This document shows, piece after piece, positions 1 through 8,199 of a DNA stretch of 64,000 bases. The stretch's first letter is position 1; every line of letters begins with the position of its first letter. The DNA lies in the NCBI RefSeq assembly GCF_052048135.1, contig NZ_JBNAIM010000002.1:558001-622000 (forward strand), read 5' to 3'. Below the pieces are notes generated by a model. That model saw only the letters and a program-made list of their open reading frames with translations. It did no database searches and was not told where the DNA came from. This DNA comes from Pelagibacter sp052048135 (GTDB lineage Bacteria; Pseudomonadota; Alphaproteobacteria; Pelagibacterales; Pelagibacteraceae). Position numbers and translations under genes: made by a program.

Positions 1-1
1 T

Positions 2-598
2 GATTTACCACAAAATAGAATAAACGATGGAAAGACAGACTCTATTGGTAGGCTTTGGTTTGGAACAATGGATAACCCAGAAAGATCAATCAAAAAAGGA
101 TCACTATATTGTTTAGATGCAAACTTAACTCTTCATAAAGTTGACTCAAATTATTTTATTACAAATGGTCCAGCTTTTTTAGATGATAATAATTTTTATC
201 ATACTGACAGTAGGAGCAAGACCATTTATAAAATAAAGATTAATAAAAATTTCAAAATTATAAAAAAAAAAATATTTGTTAAATTAAAAACTAATGAAGG
301 TTCACCCGATGGTATGACCTTAGATAATAAGAAAAATTTATGGGTTTGTCACTTTAATGGTGCTTGCATTTCTATTTTTAATAAAAAAGGAAAAAAGATA
401 CATAAAATTAATTTTCCAGCCAAGAATATTACAAACTGCACATTTGGAGGTAAAAACAATAAAGAACTATTTGTTTCATCAGCCACAAAATCAATGTCAA
501 AAAGAGAATATAAAAAGTATAGATATTCTGGATCTTTTTTTAGCGTTAAAACTAATATGAGTGGAAAGTTGTCAAAATCATATAAGATTAAATTATAA
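2..598 (+). CDS. SMP-30/gluconolactonase/LRE-like protein, 3' part (start lies left of the window)
   Basis: The frame is open from base 2 with no start, so the gene begins outside the window. The first visible residues (RINDGKTDSIGRLWFGTM) match the SMP-30 family signature around the metal-binding Asn/Asp. A second family motif, SPDGMTLD, lies near base 305 and is followed by an NLWVCHFNGA beta-propeller strand. Family members are metal-dependent lactonases acting on sugar lactones; the substrate here is unknown. The stop codon shares one base with the ATG of the next gene (TAATG), so the two are probably co-transcribed. The ATG at 68 is internal, not the real start. Confidence 0.85.
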   Translation, partial: DLPQNRINDGKTDSIGRLWFGTMDNPERSIKKGSLYCLDANLTLHKVDSNYFITNGPAFLDDNNFYHTDSRSKTIYKIKINKNFKIIKKKIFVKLKTNEGSPDGMTLDNKKNLWVCHFNGACISIFNKKGKKIHKINFPAKNITNCTFGGKNNKELFVSSATKSMSKREYKKYRYSGSFFSVKTNMSGKLSKSYKIKL

Positions 599-1302
599 TG
601 GAATTAATAATAGCTTTTGCTGCTGGATTAATAAGTTTTTTATCTCCATGTGTTTTACCACTTATACCTGGATATATTTCTTATATATCTGGTAGCTCTT
701 TAAATGAACTGATCGAAAAAAAAAATGTAAATCTAATTCCCATTATTTTATTTACAGTGGGATTTTCTATAGTCTTTATAATTTTTGGTGCAGCCTCAAC
801 TTTTATAGGGCAAGTTCTTTTACAAAACTCATATGAACTAAGAATTACAGCTGGTTTAGTAATTATAGTTTTATCTCTTCATATAATCGGAATTATTAAT
901 ATTAAATTTTTGAATTATGAAAAGAGAATAGAAACTAATATTAGGAAAAACTTTTTTAGTCCAATTTTAATTGGTATGGCATTTGCTTTTGGATGGACAC
1001 CCTGCATTGGACCTATTCTCGGATCTATTTTAGTTCTTGCTTCGACTGAAGAAAGTCTGGGGCGAGGTATTCTACTTCTTTCACTCTATTCGATAGGTCT
1101 TGCAATACCATTTATTTTATCAGGTTATTTGATGCAAAAGTTCCTAATATTTTCAAAAAATTTTAAAAAAAATATTAATAGAGTAACAAAAATTGGTGGA
1201 ATTATACTATTCATCACTGGATTATTGATTATTACAAATCAACTACAAGCTTTAGGTTTTTATTTACTTGAAGTATTTCCATTTTTACAAAATTTTGGAT
1301 AA
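598..1302 (+). CDS. ccdA: CcdA, cytochrome c biogenesis / thiol-disulfide transmembrane reductase
   Basis: A 234-residue, six-helix membrane protein of the DsbD/CcdA family. The two helix-embedded redox cysteines are visible: C18 in LSPCVLPLIPGY and C136 in GWTPCIGPILG. The length fits stand-alone CcdA, which carries electrons from cytoplasmic thioredoxin across the inner membrane for haem-ligating apocytochrome c and other periplasmic thiols. It starts on the last base of the preceding stop and is followed 7 bases later by an AzoR-like flavoprotein gene. The family assignment is firm; the periplasmic partner is not visible here. Confidence 0.93.
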   Translation: MELIIAFAAGLISFLSPCVLPLIPGYISYISGSSLNELIEKKNVNLIPIILFTVGFSIVFIIFGAASTFIGQVLLQNSYELRITAGLVIIVLSLHIIGIINIKFLNYEKRIETNIRKNFFSPILIGMAFAFGWTPCIGPILGSILVLASTEESLGRGILLLSLYSIGLAIPFILSGYLMQKFLIFSKNFKKNINRVTKIGGIILFITGLLIITNQLQALGFYLLEVFPFLQNFG

Positions 1303-1309
1303 TTAAGTT

Positions 1310-1894
1310 ATGAAAATTTATCAAATAGATTCTAGTGCCAGAAAAGAGGGCTCAACTTCAAGAGCACTTGCAAAAAAATTATTAGATAAAATAAAAAAAC
1401 CTGAAGATGAAGTTATCTATAGAGATTTAAATGATGAAATGGTTTTTGTTACAGGATTGACAGAATCTGGCATGAACATTGATGAAAAAGACCAAAATGA
1501 AAATCATAAAAAGATGTTTGAACTCTCAGATCAATTAGTAAAAGAATTAAAAGAAAGTGATGTAATTATAATTTCAGCTCCAATTTACAATTATGGCCCC
1601 CCAGCCACTCTAAAAGCATGGACAGATTTAGCTGCAAGAGTTGGAGAAACATTTAAATTTAAACCAAATGGTAGAAGAGAAGGTTTATTAAAGAATAAAA
1701 AAGCATACCTCATTATCACTTCTGGTGGAACTAAACTTAATAGTAATGAAGATTTTCTTACCCCTTGGTTAAAATTTATCTTAAATTTTTTTGGCATAGA
1801 TAAAATTGAAGTTATTAGCGCCGATCAAATGGCTTTGGATTATGAAAAGTCAATACGTGAAGCTGAGGCACAAATTGATAAAGTGAATATATAG
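1310..1894 (+). CDS. azoR: FMN-dependent NAD(P)H azoreductase/quinone reductase, flavodoxin fold
   Basis: A 194-residue protein with the flavodoxin-like fold of AzoR. The N-terminal phosphate-binding segment (QIDSSARKEGSTSRAL), the FMN-ring segment (APIYNYGPPATLKAWTD) and a late SGGT loop are all present, at the family's usual length. Such enzymes reduce quinones and azo compounds by two electrons using NAD(P)H and FMN; in marine cells a quinone detoxification role is more likely than azo dye reduction. The stop codon overlaps the GTG of the next small gene by one base. Confidence 0.88.
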   Translation: MKIYQIDSSARKEGSTSRALAKKLLDKIKKPEDEVIYRDLNDEMVFVTGLTESGMNIDEKDQNENHKKMFELSDQLVKELKESDVIIISAPIYNYGPPATLKAWTDLAARVGETFKFKPNGRREGLLKNKKAYLIITSGGTKLNSNEDFLTPWLKFILNFFGIDKIEVISADQMALDYEKSIREAEAQIDKVNI

Positions 1895-2187
1895 TGAATA
1901 ATTCAATCAAAACAGATGATATAATTTTTAATTTTTTTAAACAAATCTGTGATGAAAAAGATGATCAAAAATGCGTTGAACTTGGAAATAATTGGATAAA
2001 TGCAATGGAGAATAATTTAAAAAATATGGAAGCTAATTTAGACGAACAAGATAAAATCAAACATAAAGCAGATATTCAAAATAATCAAAATCATTTAAAT
2101 AGTCTTAAAGGTAAGACTTCTTCAGAATGGCGCGAGTATGCTACTAAGTGTATGATTGAAATATTGGATAGTAAAAAAGAAGTATGA
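1894..2187 (+). CDS. Uncharacterised small soluble protein (97 aa), GTG start
   Basis: I do not recognise a family. The protein is hydrophilic, mostly helical, rich in Asn, Lys, Glu and Asp, and has three cysteines (in QICDEKDDQKCVELG and TKCMIEIL). No signal peptide or membrane helix is visible. The GTG start overlaps the azoR stop by one base and its own stop overlaps the next small gene as ATGA, so it sits inside a tightly packed transcription unit. This packing supports a real gene although the function is unknown. Confidence 0.7.
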   Translation: MNNSIKTDDIIFNFFKQICDEKDDQKCVELGNNWINAMENNLKNMEANLDEQDKIKHKADIQNNQNHLNSLKGKTSSEWREYATKCMIEILDSKKEV

Positions 2188-2273
2188 GTAATCAAGAAAA
2201 AGTATTTATAATGATCTGTGTTTCTTTAATCATTTTTACCGTCTATTATTTAATTGAAAAACATCTAATTTAA
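2184..2273 (+). CDS. Small single-helix membrane protein (29 aa)
   Basis: The reading frame starts with the ATG of an ATGA overlap with the upstream stop. It encodes about 29 residues, with one hydrophobic helix (FIMICVSLIIFTVYYLI) flanked by a short polar N-terminus and a Lys-His C-terminus. No family is recognised. The 4-base overlap and the simple positive-out/positive-in pattern suggest a translated micro-protein, but a chance frame cannot be excluded at this length. Confidence 0.5.
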   Translation: MSNQEKVFIMICVSLIIFTVYYLIEKHLI

Positions 2274-2310
2274 TTTTTCTTTCTTTATTTAACATAATAA
2301 TATATTAATT

Positions 2311-2379
2311 AGTGAAAGGGGTGTCTTAACCGACTGAGATTAAACCCTAAGAACCTGTCCGGTAATTCAGAAAGGGAAA
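2311..2379 (+). promoter_or_regulatory. TPP (thiamine pyrophosphate) riboswitch
   Basis: The conserved THI-element blocks appear in order: GGGGTG at 2318, CTGAGA at 2334, ACCC at 2344 (closing helix P2 with GGGG), GAACCTG at 2351, then a CTG/CAG helix and the terminal AAAGGGAA at 2371. The aptamer ends directly at the ATG at 2380, so its conserved 3' GGGA also serves as the only visible ribosome-binding sequence. Ligand binding would therefore hide it without a separate expression platform. Known TPP riboswitches repress when TPP is abundant. Confidence 0.95.
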
Positions 2380-3825
2380 ATGGATAAAACATATTTTATA
2401 AGTCAATCTACTTCATTAACATTAGTAATAATTGTTAGTTTAGTATTTTTAATGTTTGGGCTTTACCACTCTAAAAAATATCAAGGATTAAATAATTACC
2501 TTACTGCTAACAGAAACATTGGATTATTTTCATTAACAACAAGCTTAACAGCATCAGCCTTAGGTGCTTGGATTTTATTTGGTCCAGTATCTGCTTCAAC
2601 TTGGGGAGGGCTAGGTGCAATTATAGGTTATTCATTAGGTACTGCTTTTCCAATGTTTTTTTTTATTTTTTTAGGAAAAAAAATTAGAAAAGAATTTCCA
2701 AAAGGTTCAACTTTAATTGAATTTTTAAGAAAAAAATTTGGAAAAAGTTTATTTAGACTAATTTTATTAATGACTATATTTTATATGTTTATATTTCTAT
2801 GTGCCGAAGTAACTGCTGTAGCAGTTTTAATTAATTATATTTCTGGGACAGAACTTTGGGTTACAGCATTAATCGTTCTTTTAAGTACATTAATTTATAC
2901 TTTATATGGAGGTTTAAGGGTTTCTATATTTACTGACAATATTCAAATGATTGTTATCGGAATTTTATTATTTATTTCTTTTATTTATTTAAATAAAACA
3001 ATAGGAACAGATTTTTCGTTTGATTTTATTAAAAAGAATAACCCTGAACTTTTAAGTAGCTCTTATCTACCTGGATATACAGCTGGCTTAACTTTTTTTA
3101 TTGCAGTTGCGGCAACAAATTTATTTCATCAAGGTAATTGGCAACGTATTTATGCTGCAAAAAATTTTGATATTTTAAAAAAGAGTTTAATCTTGTCTTT
3201 TTTGATAATAATTCCAATTGTTTTTTTTATGGGATTTTCGGGTTTAGTAGCTTATTCCATAGACTCTACAATTAGACCTGATCTTGGTTTTTTTTCTTTA
3301 CTGCTTAAAGATCAAACTATTTTTCTATCTTTAATGGTGGTTATTCTTGGTCTAGCATTAACTATTTCAACTATTGATACATTGATTAATGCTATTTCAA
3401 GCTTAATCGTAGTAGATGGAAAAGCCTCATTTAAATTTAAAAATAAAGTTAATTATTTGAATTTTTCAAAATATATAATTGTTATTTTGTCTTTAATATC
3501 GTTTTTTGTTGCATCTAAAGGATTTGATATCTTATATTTATTTTTATTAGCTGATTTATTTTGTTGTGCGTTTGTTTTGACTGTTTTTTATAGTTTTTAC
3601 AATAAAAGAATTAATGAAAACGCAGCTTACTTTTCTATTCTAATAGGATTAATTGGAGGTTTTTTACTGTTTCCTATTCCTGATTTTTCAAAAAGTTTGT
3701 TAGTTGGAATTTTAATTCCTAAGGACTTATTTATTTCTTTTATACCACAATCTTTATTATTTTTGTCATTTGTGGTTGCAACTTTTTTACCGTTATTAGT
3801 TTTAAAGGCTAAAAAGCAACAATAA
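2380..3825 (+). CDS. thiV: ThiV-like sodium:solute symporter, probable thiamine-pyrimidine (HMP) transporter
   Basis: A 481-residue SSS-family permease with about 12-13 hydrophobic helices. Family-like segments include YLTANRNIG near residue 41, TASALGAWILFGPVSA and a GNWQRIYAAKN motif near residue 250. It lies immediately behind a TPP riboswitch, so it belongs to thiamine metabolism. SAR11 cells lack HMP synthesis, and a riboswitch-controlled SSS transporter named ThiV has been proposed to import HMP; this gene fits in family and context. Substrate is inferred, not visible. A 45-base gap separates it from the ABC genes. Confidence 0.88.
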   Translation: MDKTYFISQSTSLTLVIIVSLVFLMFGLYHSKKYQGLNNYLTANRNIGLFSLTTSLTASALGAWILFGPVSASTWGGLGAIIGYSLGTAFPMFFFIFLGKKIRKEFPKGSTLIEFLRKKFGKSLFRLILLMTIFYMFIFLCAEVTAVAVLINYISGTELWVTALIVLLSTLIYTLYGGLRVSIFTDNIQMIVIGILLFISFIYLNKTIGTDFSFDFIKKNNPELLSSSYLPGYTAGLTFFIAVAATNLFHQGNWQRIYAAKNFDILKKSLILSFLIIIPIVFFMGFSGLVAYSIDSTIRPDLGFFSLLLKDQTIFLSLMVVILGLALTISTIDTLINAISSLIVVDGKASFKFKNKVNYLNFSKYIIVILSLISFFVASKGFDILYLFLLADLFCCAFVLTVFYSFYNKRINENAAYFSILIGLIGGFLLFPIPDFSKSLLVGILIPKDLFISFIPQSLLFLSFVVATFLPLLVLKAKKQQ

Positions 3826-3870
3826 TACTCGATTGTATTAAAGGAATTAATAGTTATATATCTGTTTCAA

Positions 3871-4806
3871 ATGTCAGATAATCAAATAGTAATTAGTTCT
3901 CTTTCAAAAGTTTACGATAATGGTTTCAACGCACTTAAGAATATAAATTTAAATATTAAAAAAGGAGAAATTTTCGCAATGCTTGGACCAAATGGTGCTG
4001 GCAAGACAACTTTAATAAGTATTATTTGTGGAATTGTAACGCCATCCTCTGGAAAAGTTACTGTTGATAATTTTAACATTATTGATGATTACAGAGAAAC
4101 ACGGTCTAGGATTGGTTTGGTTCCTCAAGAATTAACTTTGGAGCAGTTCGAGACAGTATTTAATAATGTTTCTTATTCAAGAGGCCTTTATGGAAAAAAA
4201 CCTGACCCAAGTCATATAGAAAAAATTTTAAAACAATTAAGCTTGTGGGATAAAAAAGATTTAAGATTACGTCAGCTATCAGGTGGGATGAAAAGAAGAG
4301 TTTTAATCGCTAAAGCATTATCTCATGAACCTACAATTCTTTTTTTAGATGAACCAACAGCAGGGGTTGATGTCGAGTTAAGACAAGATATGTGGAGGAT
4401 TGTAGAAGATTTAAGAAAAACTGGAGTTACAATAATCTTGACTACTCACTACATTGAAGAAGCTGAGGCTATCGCTGATAGGGTGGGTGTTATAAATCAA
4501 GGTGAAATTATAGTTGTTGATCAAACAAAAGAATTATTAAAAAAAATGGGACATAAAAAATTAACAGTTGAACTTCAAGAGAAAGTTTTAGAAATACCAA
4601 ATTCACTAGATAAATATGATTTAGTATTAGGCTCAAATAAAATGTCAGTAGATTATATTTATAATGTACAAGCAAAACAAACTGGAATTACAAATTTATT
4701 ACAAGATTTAAAAGACTCAGGTTTTAAATTAAAAGATTTAAAAACAGAACAAAGCACTTTAGAAAAAATATTTGTAAGTTTAGTAAAGGAAAAAAATGAA
4801 AATTAA
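3871..4806 (+). CDS. ABC-2 type exporter, ATP-binding subunit
   Basis: A 311-residue ATPase with Walker A GPNGAGKTT at residues 39-47, Q-loop region VPQE, signature LSGGMKRR, Walker B ILFLDEPTAGVD and the switch histidine in LTTHYIEEAE. The C-terminal extension of about 90 residues after the nucleotide-binding domain is typical of CcmA/DrrA/NodI-type exporters. It overlaps the permease gene by 11 bases, so the two form one transporter. The substrate (lipid, polysaccharide or drug) cannot be read from the sequence. Confidence 0.92.
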   Translation: MSDNQIVISSLSKVYDNGFNALKNINLNIKKGEIFAMLGPNGAGKTTLISIICGIVTPSSGKVTVDNFNIIDDYRETRSRIGLVPQELTLEQFETVFNNVSYSRGLYGKKPDPSHIEKILKQLSLWDKKDLRLRQLSGGMKRRVLIAKALSHEPTILFLDEPTAGVDVELRQDMWRIVEDLRKTGVTIILTTHYIEEAEAIADRVGVINQGEIIVVDQTKELLKKMGHKKLTVELQEKVLEIPNSLDKYDLVLGSNKMSVDYIYNVQAKQTGITNLLQDLKDSGFKLKDLKTEQSTLEKIFVSLVKEKNEN

Positions 4807-5563
4807 TTTTTATGCATTAAAAGCGATTTATTTGCATGAGATGGATCGATTTAGAAGAACATTAACTCAATCTTTGTTGTCTCCTGTTTTGTCTACCTCT
4901 TTATACTTTATTGTTTTCGGATCAGTTATTGGAGGGTATGTTGAAAATATTGATGGTATTAGTTATGGATCGTATATTGTGCCAGGTCTATTGATGCTGA
5001 CATTGTTAACACAATCAATAAGCAATACATCATTTGGTATTTTTTTTCCTAAATTTAATGGAACAATTTATGAAATTTTAGCAGCGCCAATCTCAACTTT
5101 AGAAGTTGTTTTAGCATTTGTAGGTGCTGGTGCCACAAAAACCTTAATAGTTGGTGTCGTTATTTTTATTACTTCTCTATTTTTTGTTGAGGTGCAAGTA
5201 AAATATCCGTTATTAATGATTTTCCTTCTTGTTTTAGTTGCTTTTACTTTTGCACTGTTTGGTTTTTTAATTGGTTTAATGAGCTCAAATTTTGAGCAAA
5301 TGTCTATTATTCCAACACTTGTGATAACACCAATGGTTTTTTTAGGAGGCAGCTTATATTCATTAGATATGCTGCCTAGTTTCTGGCAAACAGTTACATA
5401 CTTCAATCCAGTTGTTTATTTGATTAATGGATTAAGGTTTTCTTTTTATGGTGTTTCTGATTTTAATATATGGATAAGCATTGGATCAATGTTATTATTT
5501 TTAGCCATTTGTGTAACTGTAGTTACAGTATTGCTTAAAAAAGGATACAATATTAAAGCTTAA
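4796..5563 (+). CDS. ABC-2 type exporter, permease subunit
   Basis: A 255-residue membrane protein with six hydrophobic helices and the ABC-2 pattern: a cytoplasmic N-terminus (YLHEMDRFRRTLTQSLL), a helix with PVLSTSLYFIVFG, the FNGTIYEILAAPIS coupling segment and a late GGSLYSLDMLP loop before the last helices. It partners the ATPase encoded just upstream (11-base overlap). It ends tail to tail with the nucleotidyltransferase gene, with only 5 bases between stops and a 14-base palindrome across both. Confidence 0.9.
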   Translation: MKINFYALKAIYLHEMDRFRRTLTQSLLSPVLSTSLYFIVFGSVIGGYVENIDGISYGSYIVPGLLMLTLLTQSISNTSFGIFFPKFNGTIYEILAAPISTLEVVLAFVGAGATKTLIVGVVIFITSLFFVEVQVKYPLLMIFLLVLVAFTFALFGFLIGLMSSNFEQMSIIPTLVITPMVFLGGSLYSLDMLPSFWQTVTYFNPVVYLINGLRFSFYGVSDFNIWISIGSMLLFLAICVTVVTVLLKKGYNIKA

Positions 5564-5570
5564 TTAAGCT
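5557..5570. terminator. Perfect 14-base palindrome spanning two convergent stop codons
   Basis: AGCTTAATTAAGCT is self-complementary and covers the end of the ABC permease gene and most of the opposing nucleotidyltransferase stop. An A/T-rich run follows on either side, so it could be a weak bidirectional terminator. The stem is A/T-rich with almost no loop, so as an RNA hairpin it is poor; the termination role is only a suggestion. Confidence 0.35.
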
Positions 5571-6246
5571 AAAAAATTTTCTTTAAATTTTTATAATTAT
5601 TGACGCTATCAACCGTATACCATTTTTTGGGTCTAATATCTGAAACATACAGCTGTTTTATTTTAATTAATCTTTTCCATAAAATATTAAAGTCTTCAGT
5701 TTTTTTAACTTTATCATTTATCTTCTTAGGATTTAAAACTTGAATACCTGTACAGTAAATATCTGATTTATTTTTTCTTGAAAGTTTTTGAATAATATTT
5801 TTTTTTCTGAATATATAATCACCGTCCAAACCCTTTATGGGTTCTGTTGGAATTATCATACATAAAGGCTGACCTTTTTTGTAATAATCTCTTTCAATCT
5901 TTTTGAAATCAATATTAGTAACATTATCACAAGTTAAAACATAAATAGGTGAATCAAATGTTCTTAACATAGAATTAAAAATCCACCATGCATTACCTTT
6001 TTTATCAGTGTTAATTATTGACGAAACTTTTTCTTCAATTAAATGTTTGGCAAGAATTGGTCCTTTGTAGCCAACTGAAATATGTATGTGATCTATATAT
6101 CTTTTAAGTTTTCTTATACCATTAGCAATTAAAGAAGACTGTTTAAATTTTACTAAGCCTTTTGGAATTTTTTTTGTAAGTGGCATTAGTCTGGTTCCAC
6201 GTCCAGCTGCCATTATGAATGCATTATTAATCTTTTTATAAGTCAT
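5569..6246 (-). CDS. Sugar-phosphate nucleotidyltransferase
   Basis: A 225-residue GT-A-fold nucleotidyltransferase. The N-terminal NTP-binding loop MAAGRGTRLMPLTKKIPKGLVKF is diagnostic. Later segments with Asp residues (YVLTCDNV) provide the metal site. Such enzymes make NDP-sugars from a sugar 1-phosphate and NTP. It overlaps the upstream dehydratase-like gene by 11 bases, so the pair probably activates and modifies a surface sugar. The exact sugar is not visible. Confidence 0.88.
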   Translation of the reverse strand: MTYKKINNAFIMAAGRGTRLMPLTKKIPKGLVKFKQSSLIANGIRKLKRYIDHIHISVGYKGPILAKHLIEEKVSSIINTDKKGNAWWIFNSMLRTFDSPIYVLTCDNVTNIDFKKIERDYYKKGQPLCMIIPTEPIKGLDGDYIFRKKNIIQKLSRKNKSDIYCTGIQVLNPKKINDKVKKTEDFNILWKRLIKIKQLYVSDIRPKKWYTVDSVNNYKNLKKIF

Positions 6247-7189
6247 TAGATTTCAGTCCAAATTGAATTATCTTTTCGATTTCAGACTGTGATAATCTTT
6301 TTGCATTTTGTGAAGATATAATTTTTTTTAATGGTTTTTTAGACATTTCATTAAAATCAATGATATAATATTTTTTATTCTTAATTTTAATTTCTTTAGC
6401 ATATCTTAATTCGTCCTCACCAATAAGAAATTCATCTAATCGATCACCTTTTCTTGATTGAATTATTTTATATTTGCCTCCAAATTTTTTTATCCAAACT
6501 TTTAATATTTCTATCATCTTAGCAGATTTCATTTCTGCAGAAAGAATTTTACCGTTAAGTTTATCTTTAAGTTTGAGAGCTTGATCAATTAAACTGACCG
6601 CTTCATCTACTGAGAAAAAAAATCTTCTCATATATGGTCCAGTTGTTAAAATAGTTTTATCTTTATTAAACATTTGTTTCCAAATTGGTAACACTGAGCC
6701 TGTCGACCAAGTTACATTTCCATATCTTACACAAATAAATTTAGTTTTACTGTAAGACTTAATTGATGAGAATAATCTTTCCATGCAAGACTTACTTAGT
6801 CCATAAATATTTTTAATTGGAGGTGATGCTTTATCTGTTGAAACACCTATGACAGTTGGAACTTTTTTATTTATACAAGCTCTAACGATATTAGTTGAAC
6901 CAACAATATTTATGTCTATGCACTCAAAAGGGAATTTTTCAGAAAGATCTACAAACTTAGTTGCTGCAGCATGAATTACAATATCTGGTTTTGTATAGTT
7001 TAGACAGTCATTAACTGATTCTATATTTGAAACATCTAATGGAACAACTTCACAATTAGTTAAATTTCTAACTAAAAAATTTTGTTTATTATTTCTAGCG
7101 CCAAGAAAGACCTTATACTTTTTCTTATAAAAGTTAGCTAAATTTCTACCAAGATAACCTGTTCCACCTGTGATTAGAATTTTTTTCAT
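6236..7189 (-). CDS. NDP-sugar 4,6-dehydratase/epimerase (CapE/PseB/FnlA-like extended SDR)
   Basis: A 317-residue extended SDR enzyme with an N-terminal NAD(P)-binding GGTGYLGRNLA loop, a STDKASPP segment and a catalytic YGLSK (Tyr-x-x-x-Lys). The later RYGNVTWSTGSVLP and MRRFFFSVDEA segments resemble UDP-GlcNAc 4,6-dehydratase-type polysaccharide enzymes. It probably supplies a modified NDP-sugar for glycans with the downstream nucleotidyltransferase. It is divergent from an uncharacterised glycosyltransferase-like gene, with 41 bases between the starts. Confidence 0.87.
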   Translation of the reverse strand: MKKILITGGTGYLGRNLANFYKKKYKVFLGARNNKQNFLVRNLTNCEVVPLDVSNIESVNDCLNYTKPDIVIHAAATKFVDLSEKFPFECIDINIVGSTNIVRACINKKVPTVIGVSTDKASPPIKNIYGLSKSCMERLFSSIKSYSKTKFICVRYGNVTWSTGSVLPIWKQMFNKDKTILTTGPYMRRFFFSVDEAVSLIDQALKLKDKLNGKILSAEMKSAKMIEILKVWIKKFGGKYKIIQSRKGDRLDEFLIGEDELRYAKEIKIKNKKYYIIDFNEMSKKPLKKIISSQNAKRLSQSEIEKIIQFGLKSNDL

Positions 7190-7230
7190 TATTAAAAACT
7201 TTAAATTTGTTTATAATTTTAAATTATATA

Positions 7231-8151
7231 ATGTCTATAGTAATTCATATACCTTTTTACAATCCAAATCCTGAAAAAAAAGAAGGATATAGAAATTTAA
7301 CTCGTTTTGATTATTTAAAAGAAAATGTAAAGAGTTTAAAAAATCTTTCAATTAAGACGGATATATTTATTCATACTCATAACAGTTTTCTTGATGATAA
7401 AAATTTAGAAGCAAAAACAATTAAACATGAAATAAATGAGGATGATCTGAACAAAGGATATTTAACCTGGAAGTGTAGATCATTAATGGAAAAACAAAAA
7501 AATGATTACGATTATTATATGTATTTGGAACACGATATAAAGTTTTCAGAAAATAACTTACAATACTGGTTAAAATATCATGAATTATTATCTAAAAAAA
7601 AATTTAATTTAGGTTTTTTAATTTATGAAAAGAATAATTCAGATAATCAAAATTATAGTATTCATATAACACAGAAATTAGATAAATTTTTAAAAATAAA
7701 CAATCAAAGATTTATTGTAAATGATTTAGAAAACTATTGTTGTTTTTGGATATACACAAATCAGCAATTTCAAAATTTTTTAAAAACAAAGTGGTGGTCT
7801 TTTAAAAAAAGAGCTCATAATTTCAGACACAACTATGGTATTACAGAAAGATCATCAATTGGATTTCATGCTTTTAGTATGAATTATTTCAGAGCAACTT
7901 TAATTCCAGAAGTTAACGGCCAACCTGTTACAGATTCTTTCATTGAGCATATGACTAATAATTATTATGAAAAATTTTTAGAATTAAAAGATCAAAACTA
8001 TACTGACATAAGAGGTGTATGTAAATTTAAGACTGATGAGGTCTTTGTAAATTTGGATGAAAGTAAAGAAGTAAGTGATAATTTTAATATAAATAAATTC
8101 ATTAAGATATTTCTGTGGAAATTGAGATTTATTACTAGAAAATTTAACTGA
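7231..8151 (+). CDS. Uncharacterised glycosyltransferase-like protein (306 aa)
   Basis: I do not recognise a named family. The N-terminus VIHIPFYNPN followed by TDIFIHTHN looks like a beta-alpha GT-A start, and YYMYLEHDIKF near residue 105 contains an Asp that could act like a DxD metal site. The protein is rich in aromatic residues and lacks a signal peptide. The ATG at 7231 is preferred over an in-frame TTG 24 bases upstream. Its neighbours are sugar-nucleotide genes, which supports a glycan role; this remains inference. Confidence 0.7.
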   Translation: MSIVIHIPFYNPNPEKKEGYRNLTRFDYLKENVKSLKNLSIKTDIFIHTHNSFLDDKNLEAKTIKHEINEDDLNKGYLTWKCRSLMEKQKNDYDYYMYLEHDIKFSENNLQYWLKYHELLSKKKFNLGFLIYEKNNSDNQNYSIHITQKLDKFLKINNQRFIVNDLENYCCFWIYTNQQFQNFLKTKWWSFKKRAHNFRHNYGITERSSIGFHAFSMNYFRATLIPEVNGQPVTDSFIEHMTNNYYEKFLELKDQNYTDIRGVCKFKTDEVFVNLDESKEVSDNFNINKFIKIFLWKLRFITRKFN

Positions 8152-8171
8152 CCCATTTCTGGGCCAGTTAA
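8144..8171 (-). terminator. Hairpin terminator between convergent genes
   Basis: Arms TTAACTGACCCA (8144-8155) and TGGGCCAGTTAA (8160-8171) pair over 12 positions with one A-C mismatch and a four-base loop. On the minus strand the hairpin is followed by an A/T-rich tract with TTTT, so it best fits termination downstream of isocitrate lyase. It also covers the stop codon of the opposite gene. Confidence 0.72.
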
Positions 8172-8199
8172 TTACTAATACACAAGAGGAATTGTTTTA

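Noticed and set aside
5068..5406. A 112-codon minus-strand frame inside the ABC permease gene
   Set aside because: It has no family features and lies fully antisense to a clear transporter gene.
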